Source: Diphasiastrum complanatum (lineage: Eukaryota > Streptophyta > Lycopodiopsida > Lycopodiales > Lycopodiaceae). From it: a DNA stretch of 64,000 nucleotides. Position 1 is the first letter of the stretch; the number at the start of each line of letters is the position of its first letter. Positions 1 through 10,621 of this stretch are shown here, piece by piece. The DNA is taken from assembly GCA_029204225.1 (NCBI GenBank), contig CM055095.1, positions 63,832,136 to 63,896,135 of the forward strand, in the 5' to 3' direction. The translations under genes and the position numbers were made by a program. Below the pieces are notes generated by a model, which was not told the origin of the DNA, ran no database searches, and saw nothing but the letters and a program-made list of their open reading frames with translations.

Positions 1-430
1 GAATTAGTTTGATTCCAGTGAGCAGAAAATTGGGTTTAAGTGCTAAAAATTCACTAAAAAATGAAGATCCAGCAAATTCTTCCAGAAAGAACTCTCGCAG
101 ACCATCTCAATCGATTCAAAATGTCAATTTTCATCAGTGATGAAGCCTGCGAGAGTTAGTACAGAGGTTTGGAGAAGATCAAGCCAAAATAGTAGTTTTA
201 AACTCTCTCATACAATGAACTTTTCACTTCTTGCGAGAGTTAACCCTCGTAGAGAATTCCGGAGTCAGATCTGAACCAGATTCAACACCTGTGATCCTTG
301 CGAGAGCTACTTCCCAAAGATCTGAGAGATATCAAGGTTTTTTATCTGCAAAATAGCAACAATTGACTGCCAAACATGTCAATACGAATCAGATCCTGAA
401 CCCAGTACATCTTCACCCAAGTGTTACACC

Positions 431-685
431 ATGGACACACCAATTACATTTCGGATGAATATGATAAACGTGGCATGGTTGTCAACAAAACCTATTGAAA
501 ACCCAGTGGACGATGATTTAGTTCCTTGGCAATATGCTTTGACTTACAATAAGGAGATTGAGCTGACTGATGAGCAGGTCCTACAACACATGGACCCAGA
601 TCGTTACGGAATTAAGAAAGTACCAGCTCAACCGCCACAAAAATTTGCCTTAGGAATACTCACCATGCTTATGACTATCATGTGA
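431..685 (+). pseudogene. Hypothetical ORF cut by an LTR insertion
   Basis: An 84-codon frame opens at ATG 431. Its last codon and stop come from the first bases of the inserted solo LTR. If the LTR and one target-site copy are ignored, the same frame stays open for 16 more residues to a TAG at 1434-1436. The middle is acidic and contains no motif I recognise. It lies in apparent Gypsy LTR sequence, so it may be a chance frame or an old gag or host fragment. No function is assigned. Confidence 0.2.
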
Positions 686-1381
686 AGAATTGCCAAAAAT
701 TGGCAAATCTAGCTTGATCAAAAACCATGTAGAATAGTGTAAATTGTGTACACAAGTGGGTCCCACACATGTGAGGCCATGATGCCACATGGGAAACCCA
801 TCCTAATGTAGGTTAGGTCAAGTTAAGAGAGTTGGTCATGTCTATTTGGTGGTCATCCCTACTTTATAGGACCTACACCTAAGTTTAAGGTGAAAATTTG
901 ACCAACTAGCTACCTACCAAGCATAACTCTAGGAAATAGACTAGGGTTTCATTTTAGGTCAAGGAGAGTGAGTTAACTTCCTTATTACATGCTGGAAATC
1001 CACCTAACTTCAAGAAGGAGGTCGAATTTGCTATGTATTCCCTCTCTCCATAGTGAGAAGATAGAAAATTTTTGGAGCTCATTGGCAATCTCAAGCTAGT
1101 TCACTATTTACATTGAGTTTTTGTGATCCAAATGAAACCAAATCAATTTCTACTTGTTTCTCAGGTTGAAGGCCGTACTACAGCCTGTAGTACACACGTG
1201 TGGGCTCGGATTTCAATGTTTATCAATGCTTTTGATTGTTAATGCTTGTTGTTTGTCAAATTGCCAATCTAGATCAACTTTTTTGTGTCTAGTTTTTTGA
1301 TAGATTGTTAAGCAAGCATCCAATCACTCTTGTGGATCTTTTGTAGATCCATTTATGGTCCTAAAGTACAGTACTTTCACA
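681..1381 (+). mobile_element. Solo LTR, Copia family G
   Basis: It starts TGTGAAGAATTG and ends CTTTCACA, and is flanked by a perfect 5-bp direct repeat TATCA (676-680 and 1382-1386). It is closely similar along its length to the LTR at 37151-37839, which is followed by a Copia primer-binding site and gag. There is no internal region, so this is a solo LTR left by LTR-LTR recombination. It carries one CACACGTGTG palindrome at 1193-1202. The intact target duplication sets both borders exactly. Confidence 0.9.
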
Positions 1382-1500
1382 TATCATTCTTGCATCCATA
1401 TCCATGGTAGTTGGAAATAGCCTTAGTGAGGGTTAGTTAGGAGAAGCGATAACTCGTACTAGATGGAGCCATAGCCGGTGTAAATGCTAAAGATGCAACA

Positions 1501-1516
1501 TTGGCGCCGTTGCCAC
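1501..1516 (+). promoter_or_regulatory. Gypsy-type primer-binding site
   Basis: TTGGCGCCGTTGCCAC directly follows the LTR end at 1500. TGGCGCCGTTGCC matches the minus-strand primer site known from plant Athila/Tat-type Gypsy retrotransposons, which use the 3' end of a tRNA (tRNA-Asp type). It is not adjacent to any coding region here. Confidence 0.65.
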
Positions 1517-4062
1517 TCTTTATGCTCTTTTCTCATGCTTTTTGCTTGATTTTTTGCTTTTGTAATGTAAAAGTTTTGTTTTGTCATGTTTTAAGACTAG
1601 TATTTATGTCTTTTGTTGGTGTTTTTTGCTTGTTTTTAGCCATTGTTGCCGTTCTTCTACACCATCTCTTTTTGTTTTCTATCTTATTTGCTCTTGTTTA
1701 AGCTATTTCTTGCTCTTTTTAGCTTCATGCTTGTCTATTTCTTGATTTAATCTAATTTCCAGCTTATATTTTTTGTTCTTGAGCCATCCTCAAGAAAACT
1801 TGCCAAAAAGAGCCTTAAAAAACGGTTTTTTAGCAAATTTCCACCAAACAGCCTATTTTTCAACAAATCTACACTTAACAATACCCAGTTCAAAGATTTG
1901 GTTTTGGCAGCAATGCTAACCTCCAACCATCCTTTCTAAGCAAGCTGCACAGATAGGAAGATGGGGGTCATTCATATACAGCGCCGACAATAGCCTGAAC
2001 CCTATGCTCAACACCTGTCCACAGCAGATGAGACTCCCCTTGACGCAGGTATTGAAGGAAGTGTTCTACTTCCACAGGGCTTTCCACATATCAAGAACTT
2101 AGCCAGACAAATGAACAATCTCAGCTCAATCCAGCAACCTCTGATAGCTTCTAACCTTTCTCTGATTGCAAGATAGTTGAATGTTGAGTTAAAGGTAGCT
2201 TGAAGTGCTGTGTTTCTTGCCTAGAGTCTGGATGAAAGCCGAGCTTCCTATAGCTTCTTGAAAGGGAAAACGGACTAGCTACTCCACACCAGAATGTGGC
2301 TCAGAAAGGCACGAGCTCAGAAAGGCACGGGCCTCCGCTGTAGTCTGGCGCATAGTTGAAGGAGACGCACTTTATCCTATAGTAGGCGTGATCCACGTAG
2401 TTGGACATTTTATGACTGATTTTGGAAGGAGATGAGCTACACAACCTTTGTAGTAGGATCCATCTGCAGTAAGCAGGATTTTGGTGTTTTTTTCAGCCAT
2501 TTTTAGGTTTTTTTTTTGGGAACTGCTCATATCCATATGTGATCCGTGTCCACGCGGCCCTATTGTTTGATTGCAAATATATCCTTTAACTCGGAGACAA
2601 CTGCTGCTGATATGTTTTCATGGAGAAAGCTGCAAACCGCATCCAGTGCAGCAGACAGACTAACAGCTTATTGCACCCCCCCCTACATCGTTTCTGAATC
2701 TCTTATCACTGACGGTCGACCTGACTGAGTTTGTTGTGTTTTAAGCTTTGGATGCATATGAACACATAAGTCTTTGTTTGTAATACCCATTTCAGAGCTA
2801 GGAATATAAATGTAACTGTTCGGATGGATATAATTTTGCTAGTAGCCCATGTGTCATCCATTTTCTCAGTGTTTTAAAAGAAGAGGAAGCATCATATTCC
2901 TGCGTTGAGAGCAGCTTTGTCAACAGTAGCTTTTCTGATCATTTTCAGACTCTGAGAGGAAGTCTCCAGTTAGCTGTTATTAGGACTTTGAAAAATGCCT
3001 TTTCACGTGTATCTCTGATAGTAGAATTATAATATCTAGTAGCTGACTGAACACAGACTTTCGGTGTTGACATCATTCTATTATGATCGCTACTCCAACG
3101 CATATCATGCACTCTGAGCATTTGATTTACCTACATATTAGGCAAGGTTTCATATGAGCGATGTCTATGATCAAGTCAAAGCTGCCATTGAGGCTTGGCC
3201 TCAGATTGCCACTTGAATCACATGAGGAGAGTTGTCTAAACGTTGACTCCTGCCGCTCTACCTCTGATTAGTCATTGTTGCTATTATTTGAGATTTGAGG
3301 ATCTGCAGGAAAATATAGAAGCCTTTGGAATAGTTACTAAACTGAACTACTCTTGGAAGGGATGGTGTCATCATAATAATGGCCTTTCCATCACACCTTT
3401 CTCTTACAATCTGCTTTTCGCATCTTTGCTAGGTGTTGGAGCTCCACGCGCTTTCAGTAGATTTTGGTTTGGACTACTGTTGCTGATTTTGTCAGTCTAG
3501 ATTTTTGTCTGATGCAACAGGTTGTGGGTTCTCAAAGAACGCAATCTTTTGCTTTCTGAGCTTGTCTTATCATAGTGGAAGTTATGGCTAGTTGTTGTAG
3601 AGCTGCGTGCAATTGAAGCTTTTCTGGTTCAGTTCTGATTTGGGTTTTATATCCTTAGAGGATTCCTTTCCTTGTTATTCAATTCATCTCAATTGTTAGC
3701 TTCTACTCAGATGTGCTTACTTTGCTTGTGTGCTGGTCATTCTGTGATTCTTAAGCTTCTTTTGTGTCCGTAGATTTAAAGCCAGGTAAACGTGCAAACT
3801 TGTTTAGTATGCTTCATTATAAGTTCCAGTCTGCCACTCTACCCACAAATCCGCTTACTAATCCTCCAGTGCTTGTAGCTTTGGCAGCTCCATAGCAAGA
3901 ACTGGGCCATCTAGTTGCATGCATAAGCTTTGACGTTGTTAGAGGTTTCCACACATTTTTCAGACCTCCACGGTTTCAGGTGTGCAAGTCATTTCAAGTT
4001 TTTTTGCCTTCTTCAATCTGTGAGTGAGGCTTGTTGTGTGAGTCTTCACAAGAGCTGTTGTG
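1517..4062 (+). other. Non-coding interior of a Gypsy-type element
   Basis: The first 300 bases after the primer site are T-rich, as is usual for Gypsy leaders. The rest contains only short frames in all phases, with no gag, protease, RT or integrase motif that I can find. It may be a deleted or non-autonomous interior. No host gene is visible. Confidence 0.35.
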
Positions 4063-4263
4063 CGAGTCATTTTTAAGGTGTATGAGTCATTTTTGTCAAA
4101 TCTGAGTCATTACCTCTACCATTCTATTGTACGAGTCATTTTTGAGGTGTACAAGTCATTTTTGTCAAATCTGAGTCATTACCTCTACCATTCTATTGTA
4201 CGAGTCATTTTTGAGATGTACGAGTTATTTTTGTCAAATCCAAGTCACCTCTACCATTCTTGT
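4063..4263 (+). repeat. 69-bp tandem repeat, three units
   Basis: Units start at 4063, 4132 and 4201 with CGAGTCATTTTT and repeat at exactly 69 bp. The third is shortened to 63 bp and a further partial copy follows at 4264. Because 69 is a multiple of three, the repeat is read as a 23-residue repeat within a 109-codon frame (4060-4389) without a stop. I see no evidence that this frame is a gene. The first two units differ at only a few positions, so the expansion is fairly young. Confidence 0.85.
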
Positions 4264-4420
4264 GCGAGTCATTCTTCAGCAGTGCGAGTCATTTTCTTAA
4301 TGCGAATGTTAACTCTCGTAGGGATTTTCAGAGTTAGATCTATCTTAGATGAAGCTCTTGTAATCCTTGCGGGAGTTAGATCCCAGTAATTAGAAAGATA
4401 TCAAGATTCATTGAGTGTCC

Positions 4421-5596
4421 TGTTGGCTGACTCTGTCGAATCCCCAAGATACTCGGACAGAGCAACTCAAGAGCACCTCTCACCTTAGACCGAGGAGGTC
4501 TCTGAGAAGACGAGACTAATGAAGACTGAGAGCCGAGTATGAGAGCCGAGGAATACTAGTTAGTAATGACAAGTAAGAACTGTGTAAGCCTCATGGTGAA
4601 TCTCGGAAGATGGAATGACCATGTATGAACTAGTATTTCTAGGCAAATGTAATAAATGCAAGTAGACCCCTCTTAAAGAAAGTAGAGTGAGCCACCTTTT
4701 GATGGTGACCTCTAGTGGAGAGCATTATTCCACTTGTAATTTGTGAAATGTGGAAATTCCACTAGGATGCCACCTAAGGAGCTCTCTTGCTTATTTAAGG
4801 GACTCCCTCTTTGTGAAGAGGAGCTTTTTGTGAATTGTATCAACTCCATGCTGAAATGAGAAGAGCCTTCACGAGTTTGGTGCATCCATTGAGCTCCTTG
4901 ATCATGCTTGTTTCTTGAGTGATGCATTTATGATCTTGCCCTTCCCTCCTTTTGTGTGTGGTTGTGGACTGTAGAGTGGATTAGATTTGCTGCTTTCGTA
5001 GAGTGGATTAGTTTCTTTCCTTGTTTGTGGATTAATGTAGGAACCAGCATTCAGGTAAACTAAATAGGCTAGATTTGTGGTGTAAATCTTGCATATTCTC
5101 TGACATTCCAGTTCTTGATGTTCTTGGGATGTCCAAGAATCAATAGACTGGTTGGTTTCTTGATTCTTGGACTTCTAACATGCTGTAGATTAGTTTCTTG
5201 TTTCTTGGTTTGTTAATTTATGCAAGTGCAGCTCAGTTTAGTAAAGTTTAGGCTCTGATTCAGTTCATTTTTAGGAGTGGATAGTTGTAGAATCTTTTGA
5301 ATGTTCATTTGGGCTGCACTCTGATCTGTGAATGAGAGTTCATGGCTTGCATCTATGTATGAATGTAAGTGCATTCAAGAGAGTTCGACCCTGAGTAGTC
5401 CTCTGACAAGCAGGACAAAAAACTATACTACAATGACAATCTGTCCCTTCTGCCTGGTTTGGCATTGTAAGATCAAGAGCACACATAACGAATGCCCTGG
5501 AGCCTGGTAACAGGCAGAATACCAAGCCGTAAAAGCTGTAAACAAGGATCAAAAGAACTGTAGTAAATAGATCCTCTATATCAGTGAATCTGTAAA
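4421..5596 (+). mobile_element. LTR of a Gypsy-like element (family D), 5' copy
   Basis: It begins TGTTGGCTGACTC and ends TGTAAACA, with a primer-binding-site-like sequence at 5599. The first 400 bases match the LTR at 9590-9990 in order: a CCCCAAGAT block, paired GAGAGCCGAG words, an ACCCCTCTTAAA block, a GGTGACCTCTAGTGG block and a TATTTAAG TATA-like site near 4795. It appears to have landed in the Gypsy LTR remnant at 4297-4420. The right border rests on the CA end and the primer site only. Confidence 0.6.
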
Positions 5597-5597
5597 C

Positions 5598-5612
5598 ATT
5601 TGGCACCGTTGC
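5598..5612 (+). promoter_or_regulatory. Gypsy-type primer-binding site, family D
   Basis: TTGGCACCGTTGCCC lies 2 bases after the CA end of the LTR at 4421-5596. It differs by one base from the site at 1501 (GCGCC versus GCACC). It marks the start of an interior that runs into the minisatellite and holds no coding region. Confidence 0.6.
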
Positions 5613-5714
5613 CCATTGAACTCCAACACCTTCTACATCAGAAACCCGCAACCTTGTCCACACTCTGCCCGTCCCCTCACGATCACATCTCAACCGGAGC
5701 CCCCCCTATGTTGA

Positions 5715-6900
5715 AATATCAACCGGAGAGCTCGTGTCCAATCTCAACCGACGCATTCTATTGAATCTCAACCGACACACACTCTCTCAGATCTCAACCA
5801 ACGATCATCCGTTACATCTCGACTGATGGTAATCTATTGAAATCTCGACCGACGGTTTTCACTCAAATCTCAAACGACGGTACTCCATCAGATCTCAACC
5901 GACGGCCTCAGTAACATCTCAACCGACGGCCACTATCACATCTCAACCGACGGCCACTGTCACATCTCAACCGACGACCATTGTCAGATCTCGACCGACG
6001 GTGCCCTATCTCAAATCTCAACCGAAGCCAATTGTTCAGATCTCAACCAACGAGTTGCTTGAATCTCGACCGACGCACTCAGTTAGATCTCAACCAACGG
6101 CCTCAGTAAAATCTCAACCAACGGCCATTGTCACATCTCAACCGACGACCACTATAAGATCTCGACCGACGATGCCCTGTCTCAAATCTTAACCGATGGC
6201 CATTCAGTAAAATCTCAACCAACGGTGCCCTGTGAAATCTCGACCGACGGCCCTCAATCAGATCTCGACCGACGATGCCCTGTCTCAATCGAAGCCAATC
6301 GTTTAGATCTCGATCGACGAGTTGCCTGAATCTCGATCGACGCACTCAGTTAGATCTCAACTGACGGCCTCAGTAAAATCTCAATCGACGGCCATTGTCA
6401 CATCTCAACCGACGACCACTGTTAGATCTCGACCGACGGTGCCCTGTCTCAAATCTCAACCGACGGCCATTCAGTAAAATCTGAACCGACGGTGCCCTGT
6501 GAAATCTCGATTGATGGCCCTCAGTAAAATCTCGACCGACGACCCTCAATAAAATCTCGACTGATGGCCCTCAGTAAAATCTTGACCGATGGCACTCAGT
6601 AGAATCTCAACTACGGTGCCCTGTGAAATCTTGATCGACGGCCCTCAGTAAAATCTCAACTACGGTGCCCTGTGACATCTCGACCGCAGTCTTCAATCCA
6701 ATCTCGACCAAAGGCATCGTTCAAATCTCGATCGGAGCCATAAGTCCAGATTTCGACCGAAGGCCTCTTTAACATCTCGACCAAAGGTAATCTTCAAATC
6801 TCAACTGGAACCTTCAGTCATGATCTCAGCCTAAGCGATCCTTCACATCTCAACCGAAGAGATTATCAATCTCAACCGAAGCAATTTCTCAACTCTCGTC
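5715..6900 (+). repeat. CAACCGACGG minisatellite
   Basis: An imperfect tandem array of units about 20-30 bp long, each built around ATCTCRACCGACGG followed by a variable spacer such as CCATTGTCAC or CCTCAGTAAA. A higher-order duplication is visible: 5987-6260 and 6261-6535 repeat the same order of variant units, including the unusual GCCAATYGTT unit, at a spacing of 274 bp. By my count the exact hexamer ACCGAC occurs 18 times, all on this strand, between 5747 and 6541. The array decays into AACCGAAG-type units up to about 7000. It lies in the interior of a Gypsy-like element; tandem arrays in non-coding parts of Tat/Ogre Gypsy elements are known. Some frames read through it as R/K-S-Q/R-P-T repeats but have no supported function. 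Confidence 0.9.
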
Positions 6901-7971
6901 CGACGAAATCTTATCATGTCTCGACAGAAGAGTTTTTGCTCAACTCTCGACCAGAGGGTCTGGGTCCAATCTCGACCGAACGGATTTCTTCCAATCTCAA
7001 CCAGACCAGATTCACGCTCGACCACCAGCCTTTTCAACGAAAATCTTTCTGTCAAACCAAACAACATACGAGCTGCACCGCTATAAACGAGAGCAACGAC
7101 ATAGGCCTGTATCTGCCTTGAGCCATAGCCATCGCAAACCATTATGTGATCGCCTTGAGTCATAGCCATCACCAACACCAGCACCACCGCTCTCGTCAGA
7201 ACCGCAGTCACACACCTCCACTCTTCCAACGGTAGAAATTGAATTCCAGATATTGCACCAGCCGTCTTGAACCGTAGCGACCACAATCCACTCACGTCAT
7301 TCCTTCACCCCGCATTCCATCGCAACTGACCACCACCTCACCACCTTACGACTACATTCAGACCCTTCCATCGCAAACCATCTCCTACTCAAGCCACATC
7401 CACCCTTGAACATTCATCCCGCACTCCTTCTCAACCACCTTCCACCTCCATCAACCATTCCAATCCCAACAAACCGCAACTAACTGCAATAGTCTGCACT
7501 AAACCATCAGCCTTTGAACTGCATTTTTTTAAATTTTTGCGTTTTTCTGAATTTTTTCGAGTTTCATTTTTTGAGTTTTTTCAAGACTGGTTTTTTGACT
7601 ATTTTCACGTTTTTTGCATTTTTCAAGAATTTTCGAGGATTCCCGAGGATTTTTGACCCTACTGCAAAAAGCCATCGGCGTATGACCCTTCGATCGTTGT
7701 ATTATAAAAACAATATCAACTCAATTCTGTCTTAGAGTCTTCATGATTTCTACAACACTAGAGACATCAGCTACATTGAGAGAGATGTGACAATTTGTGA
7801 GATTTCTGAATGTAGGCCCATAAGAGGTATTAGCATTGTGTGTCAAGGTAATTTGTCATGTGCCACTAAATGCCAGAATCTAACTCTTCAATGGTGGCTG
7901 GCCTTTCCAAGAATCAACCGTCAAAGCTAAGGCATTGCAGTGGGACTTGCAACACTATAGGGGGAGGATAA
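6901..7971 (+). other. Non-coding element interior with polypurine tract
   Basis: Decaying minisatellite units give way to C-rich then T-rich sequence (7500-7660) without a supported gene. A polypurine tract (about 7957-7971, core AGGGGGAGG) ends the region directly before TGTTTGTCG at 7972. The preceding block ATTGCAGTGGG...CTTGCAACA is shared with the 3' end at about 9550-9589, so both are 3' termini of related elements. Confidence 0.5.
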
Positions 7972-8900
7972 TGTTTGTCGATGCCATGCCCCTGACGTGT
8001 CGATGCAGAGTCTCATCACCCAATAAGGGTTTCCAACAAAGATAAAGTTGAGAGCCGAGTCTGAGAGCACAAGAATTATTAGTGCTAGGCTAAAATGTAC
8101 AATTGTGAGCCCCATGGTACATCCCAAAAGATGGATAGCCATGTGGGAGCTAGCAATTTAGACTAATCTCAACTTGAGTTATGTTTTTAATAAAGAGGCC
8201 TCCTATTATCTAGTAAGAGGTGGAACTCAACCTATTATAGATTGGAGTTCACTTCGTTGCAAGAGGTGGACTCCAAAATAAGATACAATTGGGTTCTACA
8301 GCTCGTGGTTATAATTAGAGGCCTCCACCACGAGTTTCATAGCATGTGTTTTGTACTAAAATGTTGTTGCTTTGTTAATTGAAGATTCTACTACTTGCAT
8401 TTCTTTCCATGCTCCATCTTCATGCATAAAGTTTGGGTACTGATGTATGAATGTGTTTCTTGTTGATTTCTCTTTTAAAGATTGGTTTGGGATTAGTATC
8501 AGATAGATGTGCAGGGCTTGGAGGCTGATCCATCATTCTACTCAATTCAGATGCTTCTTAGTTATCGGCTCCCTGAGGAGTTCTTCTTACAACTGTTGAG
8601 TGACAGTTGTAGGAAGCACTTTGTAGGACTTGTAATTTCAGTTTAAAAGAGGGTGTGTTGATTCTATGATTCCAGCAGGAGTAGATTTAGTTTAATTCCC
8701 TGATGTTTCTGTAGATTAGTTTAGTAATAATCTGTAGTCTGTAATAATAAAGCAAGAACTGAAGTAGTTTGTAGAAAGTAAGAATCAAGTTCTGATAGAT
8801 CCTATATCCAAGTTGAGCTTCCATTGCCAATAAAGGATTGAGATCAGGTCATAGGTGTACTTTTGGCAGGCGGGTACATCACTGTTATACTACAATTAGA
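7972..8900 (+). mobile_element. 3' LTR, diverged relative of family D
   Basis: It starts TGTTTGTCGATGCC after a polypurine tract. It shares with the 4421 and 9590 LTRs the words GAGAGCCGAG, a GAGCC-CATGGT block and the GATGGATAGCCATGT/GGAGCTAG block, but otherwise differs strongly, so it is not the partner LTR of either. The right end is not resolved; similarity hints stop near the TATACTACAAT word at about 8892. No gene is present. Confidence 0.45.
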
Positions 8901-9568
8901 TTATGTGACTGAGTCATTACATATAGATTTGTAACCACATGAATCCATGCGATGCTGAACCTCTGTCAGACAGAAGGAGAGTTGCCACTAAGTAGAATCT
9001 GACAGAGGACTAGAATCGTTGAGAAGTAGAACGAGTGAAGTAGCAGCAAACATTGAGTGAGACGTTGCTAACAAAGTTCGAATAGGTGCCGATAGATCAG
9101 TAGAACTAGTCACGAACATTGAGTGGTTGAGGTAGCAGACTTGAAGTAGAGAGGCATATCCATAAACATAGAGCAAATAGATACTTGAGCTAACACTACA
9201 GAGCAGCCTTTATATCTTTCCGATATGTCACAATGATAGAAGACTGGCAATAGTTTGGCTTTATCAAGAAAGTGCGAGAGTACCTGGGGCCGCTATCTTA
9301 CGAAAGCAAGTTCTGCTTCCAAGTATTTGAAGCGTTGGGGAGAAAGATGAGCGAGTGAAAACAGACTGCAAGGCGACGAGACGAGCAAGACTCGCAGGAG
9401 GTTCTCAAGCGGGCTGGGATGTAGAGGATGTTGAGAGATCTCCAATTTTGTGAAATAATTTTGCGACGAATAAGCACCTAGTTTTAAGGAAGCGACTGAA
9501 GATCTACACTTTTCCAAGTGCCAAGCGAAATAACGTCATTCTACATGTATTGCAGTGGGCCCTGCAAC
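8901..9568 (+). other. Intergenic or element interior, no gene seen
   Basis: This stretch contains only short, unsupported frames. It probably belongs to the interior of the element whose 3' end follows at 9590, judging from position alone. Confidence 0.3.
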
Positions 9569-9990
9569 AAATTAGGGGGAGGGGGGTGATGTTGGCAGAT
9601 CCTGAAGAATCCCCAAGATGCCGAGCTGAGCTATTATAAAGAGCACCTCTCACCCTTGACCAAGGAGTTCTCAGAAGGAAGAGAGAAGGATGAAAATGAG
9701 AGCCGAGCATGAGAGCCGAGAATTACTAACAAGGAATACGGTTCAAAATCATGTGAGCTTCATGGTGAATCCCAGAGAAGGAATGACCATGTAGGAGCTA
9801 GTAGTATTTCTAGGCAATGTAATAAATGTAGACCCCTCTTAAATAAACTGGAGTGAGCCACCTTTCGATGGTGACCTCTAGTGGAAGAGCTAATTCCACT
9901 TGGAATTTATAAATTAGTGGAATTGCCACTTAGGCTCCACATGGGCAGCCTCATAGTCTATTTAAGAGCCCCCCTCTCTTGTGAGGGAGC
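9569..9990 (+). mobile_element. Polypurine tract and 3' LTR (family D), cut by element B1
   Basis: A purine tract (9571-9589, mostly G) is followed by an LTR starting TGTTGGCAGATCC at 9590. The LTR matches the first 400 bases of 4421-5596 closely. It stops at 9990, where the Copia LTR of element B1 begins with TGTAGAACAC. The remaining two thirds of this LTR is not found downstream of B1, so the far side has been deleted or lies outside the window. Confidence 0.65.
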
Positions 9991-10557
9991 TGTAGAACAC
10001 GTCAAAAGACAAATCTCGGATCTACCAACAAAGTGCACAGTCTAATTGACAAAGGCTGAGAAATTTTTATTCTTGTTCAAACTCGAAACTCGAACTCGAA
10101 ATTGTCTCGACAAATAAACTGTCTCAAACAAAAAGCTTTCGAGTCTGGAAACAAAACGTTGTTGAATATCAATTGTCTTAATGGTTAGATCAACTGTTAC
10201 AGAAGGAAGAAGGCCAAAAGACCTATCATGTGACAATATAAATACATGTGGACTTATTGTAACCAAACGACAAGGCAACAAGAGATGTATACAGAAGAAT
10301 CAGAATCAGAACTATAAAAATTTGATTGATCAAAATTTACAACAGATGATTTTATCAATTGTTTCTGATTATCTAAAATTGTCTATCACACTCACACATA
10401 TATCTCCTAAATTTGCATGCTTTATTCAATCAAAGTAGAAACTGCTCTATTAGTACATAGACCAGAATCAGACATGATTTAAGACATTGATATTAGTTTG
10501 ATTTATTCATACTTCCATCGTGTTCTCTGAAGGAGAATTCCTAGTATTTTTCCTATA
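9991..10557 (+). mobile_element. 5' LTR of Copia element B1
   Basis: It runs from TGTAGAACAC to TCCTATA and is followed by the primer-binding site TGGTATCATAGC at 10559. It is related to the LTR at 47639-48572 but about 370 bp shorter, lacking most of the TTCGCGAA-rich middle. It was inserted into the family D LTR at 9590-9990. Confidence 0.75.
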
Positions 10558-10558
10558 G

Positions 10559-10570
10559 TGGTATCATAGC
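10559..10570 (+). promoter_or_regulatory. Copia primer-binding site of B1
   Basis: TGGTATCATAGC resembles TGGTATCAGAGC, the sequence complementary to the 3' end of initiator Met-tRNA used by Copia elements. One copy only is seen here, unlike the five copies in the related element at 48574. Confidence 0.75.
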
Positions 10571-10621
10571 ATCTCACATCCATCAACAGCCGTATCTGGA
10601 GCTTATTCAAAAGATTAGAAG

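Larger units (their letters stand above)
1..1500 (+). mobile_element. Gypsy-type LTR, left end outside the window, split by a solo LTR
   Basis: The stretch ends in CA at 1500, directly before a sequence resembling the primer-binding site used by plant Athila/Tat-type Gypsy elements, so it is best read as the end of a 5' LTR. A part of it (about 240-340) recurs imperfectly at 4297-4405, sharing the CTCGTAG, AGATCT and ATCCTTGCG blocks, which fits the start of a matching 3' LTR. Repeated TGCGAGAG words occur through the first 340 bases. The Copia solo LTR at 681-1381 lies inside it. The left boundary and the family are uncertain. Confidence 0.42.

Noticed and set aside
5340-5693. 117-codon minus-strand frame ending near the family D primer site
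   Set aside because: It lies across an LTR end and leader on the opposite strand and has no motif.
6001-6192. Possible repetitive protein gene in the CAACCGACGG array
   Set aside because: Open frames occur on both strands and move between phases because unit lengths vary, so no constrained reading frame exists.
5715-7000. CRISPR-like array
   Set aside because: Units are too variable and too closely spaced, there are no unique spacers of constant length, and the setting is a plant retroelement.
7081-7295. Overlapping frames of 67 and 150 codons on the minus strand
   Set aside because: They run through decayed minisatellite and C-rich sequence, have skewed composition and show no domain; reading is open mainly because of the repeat.
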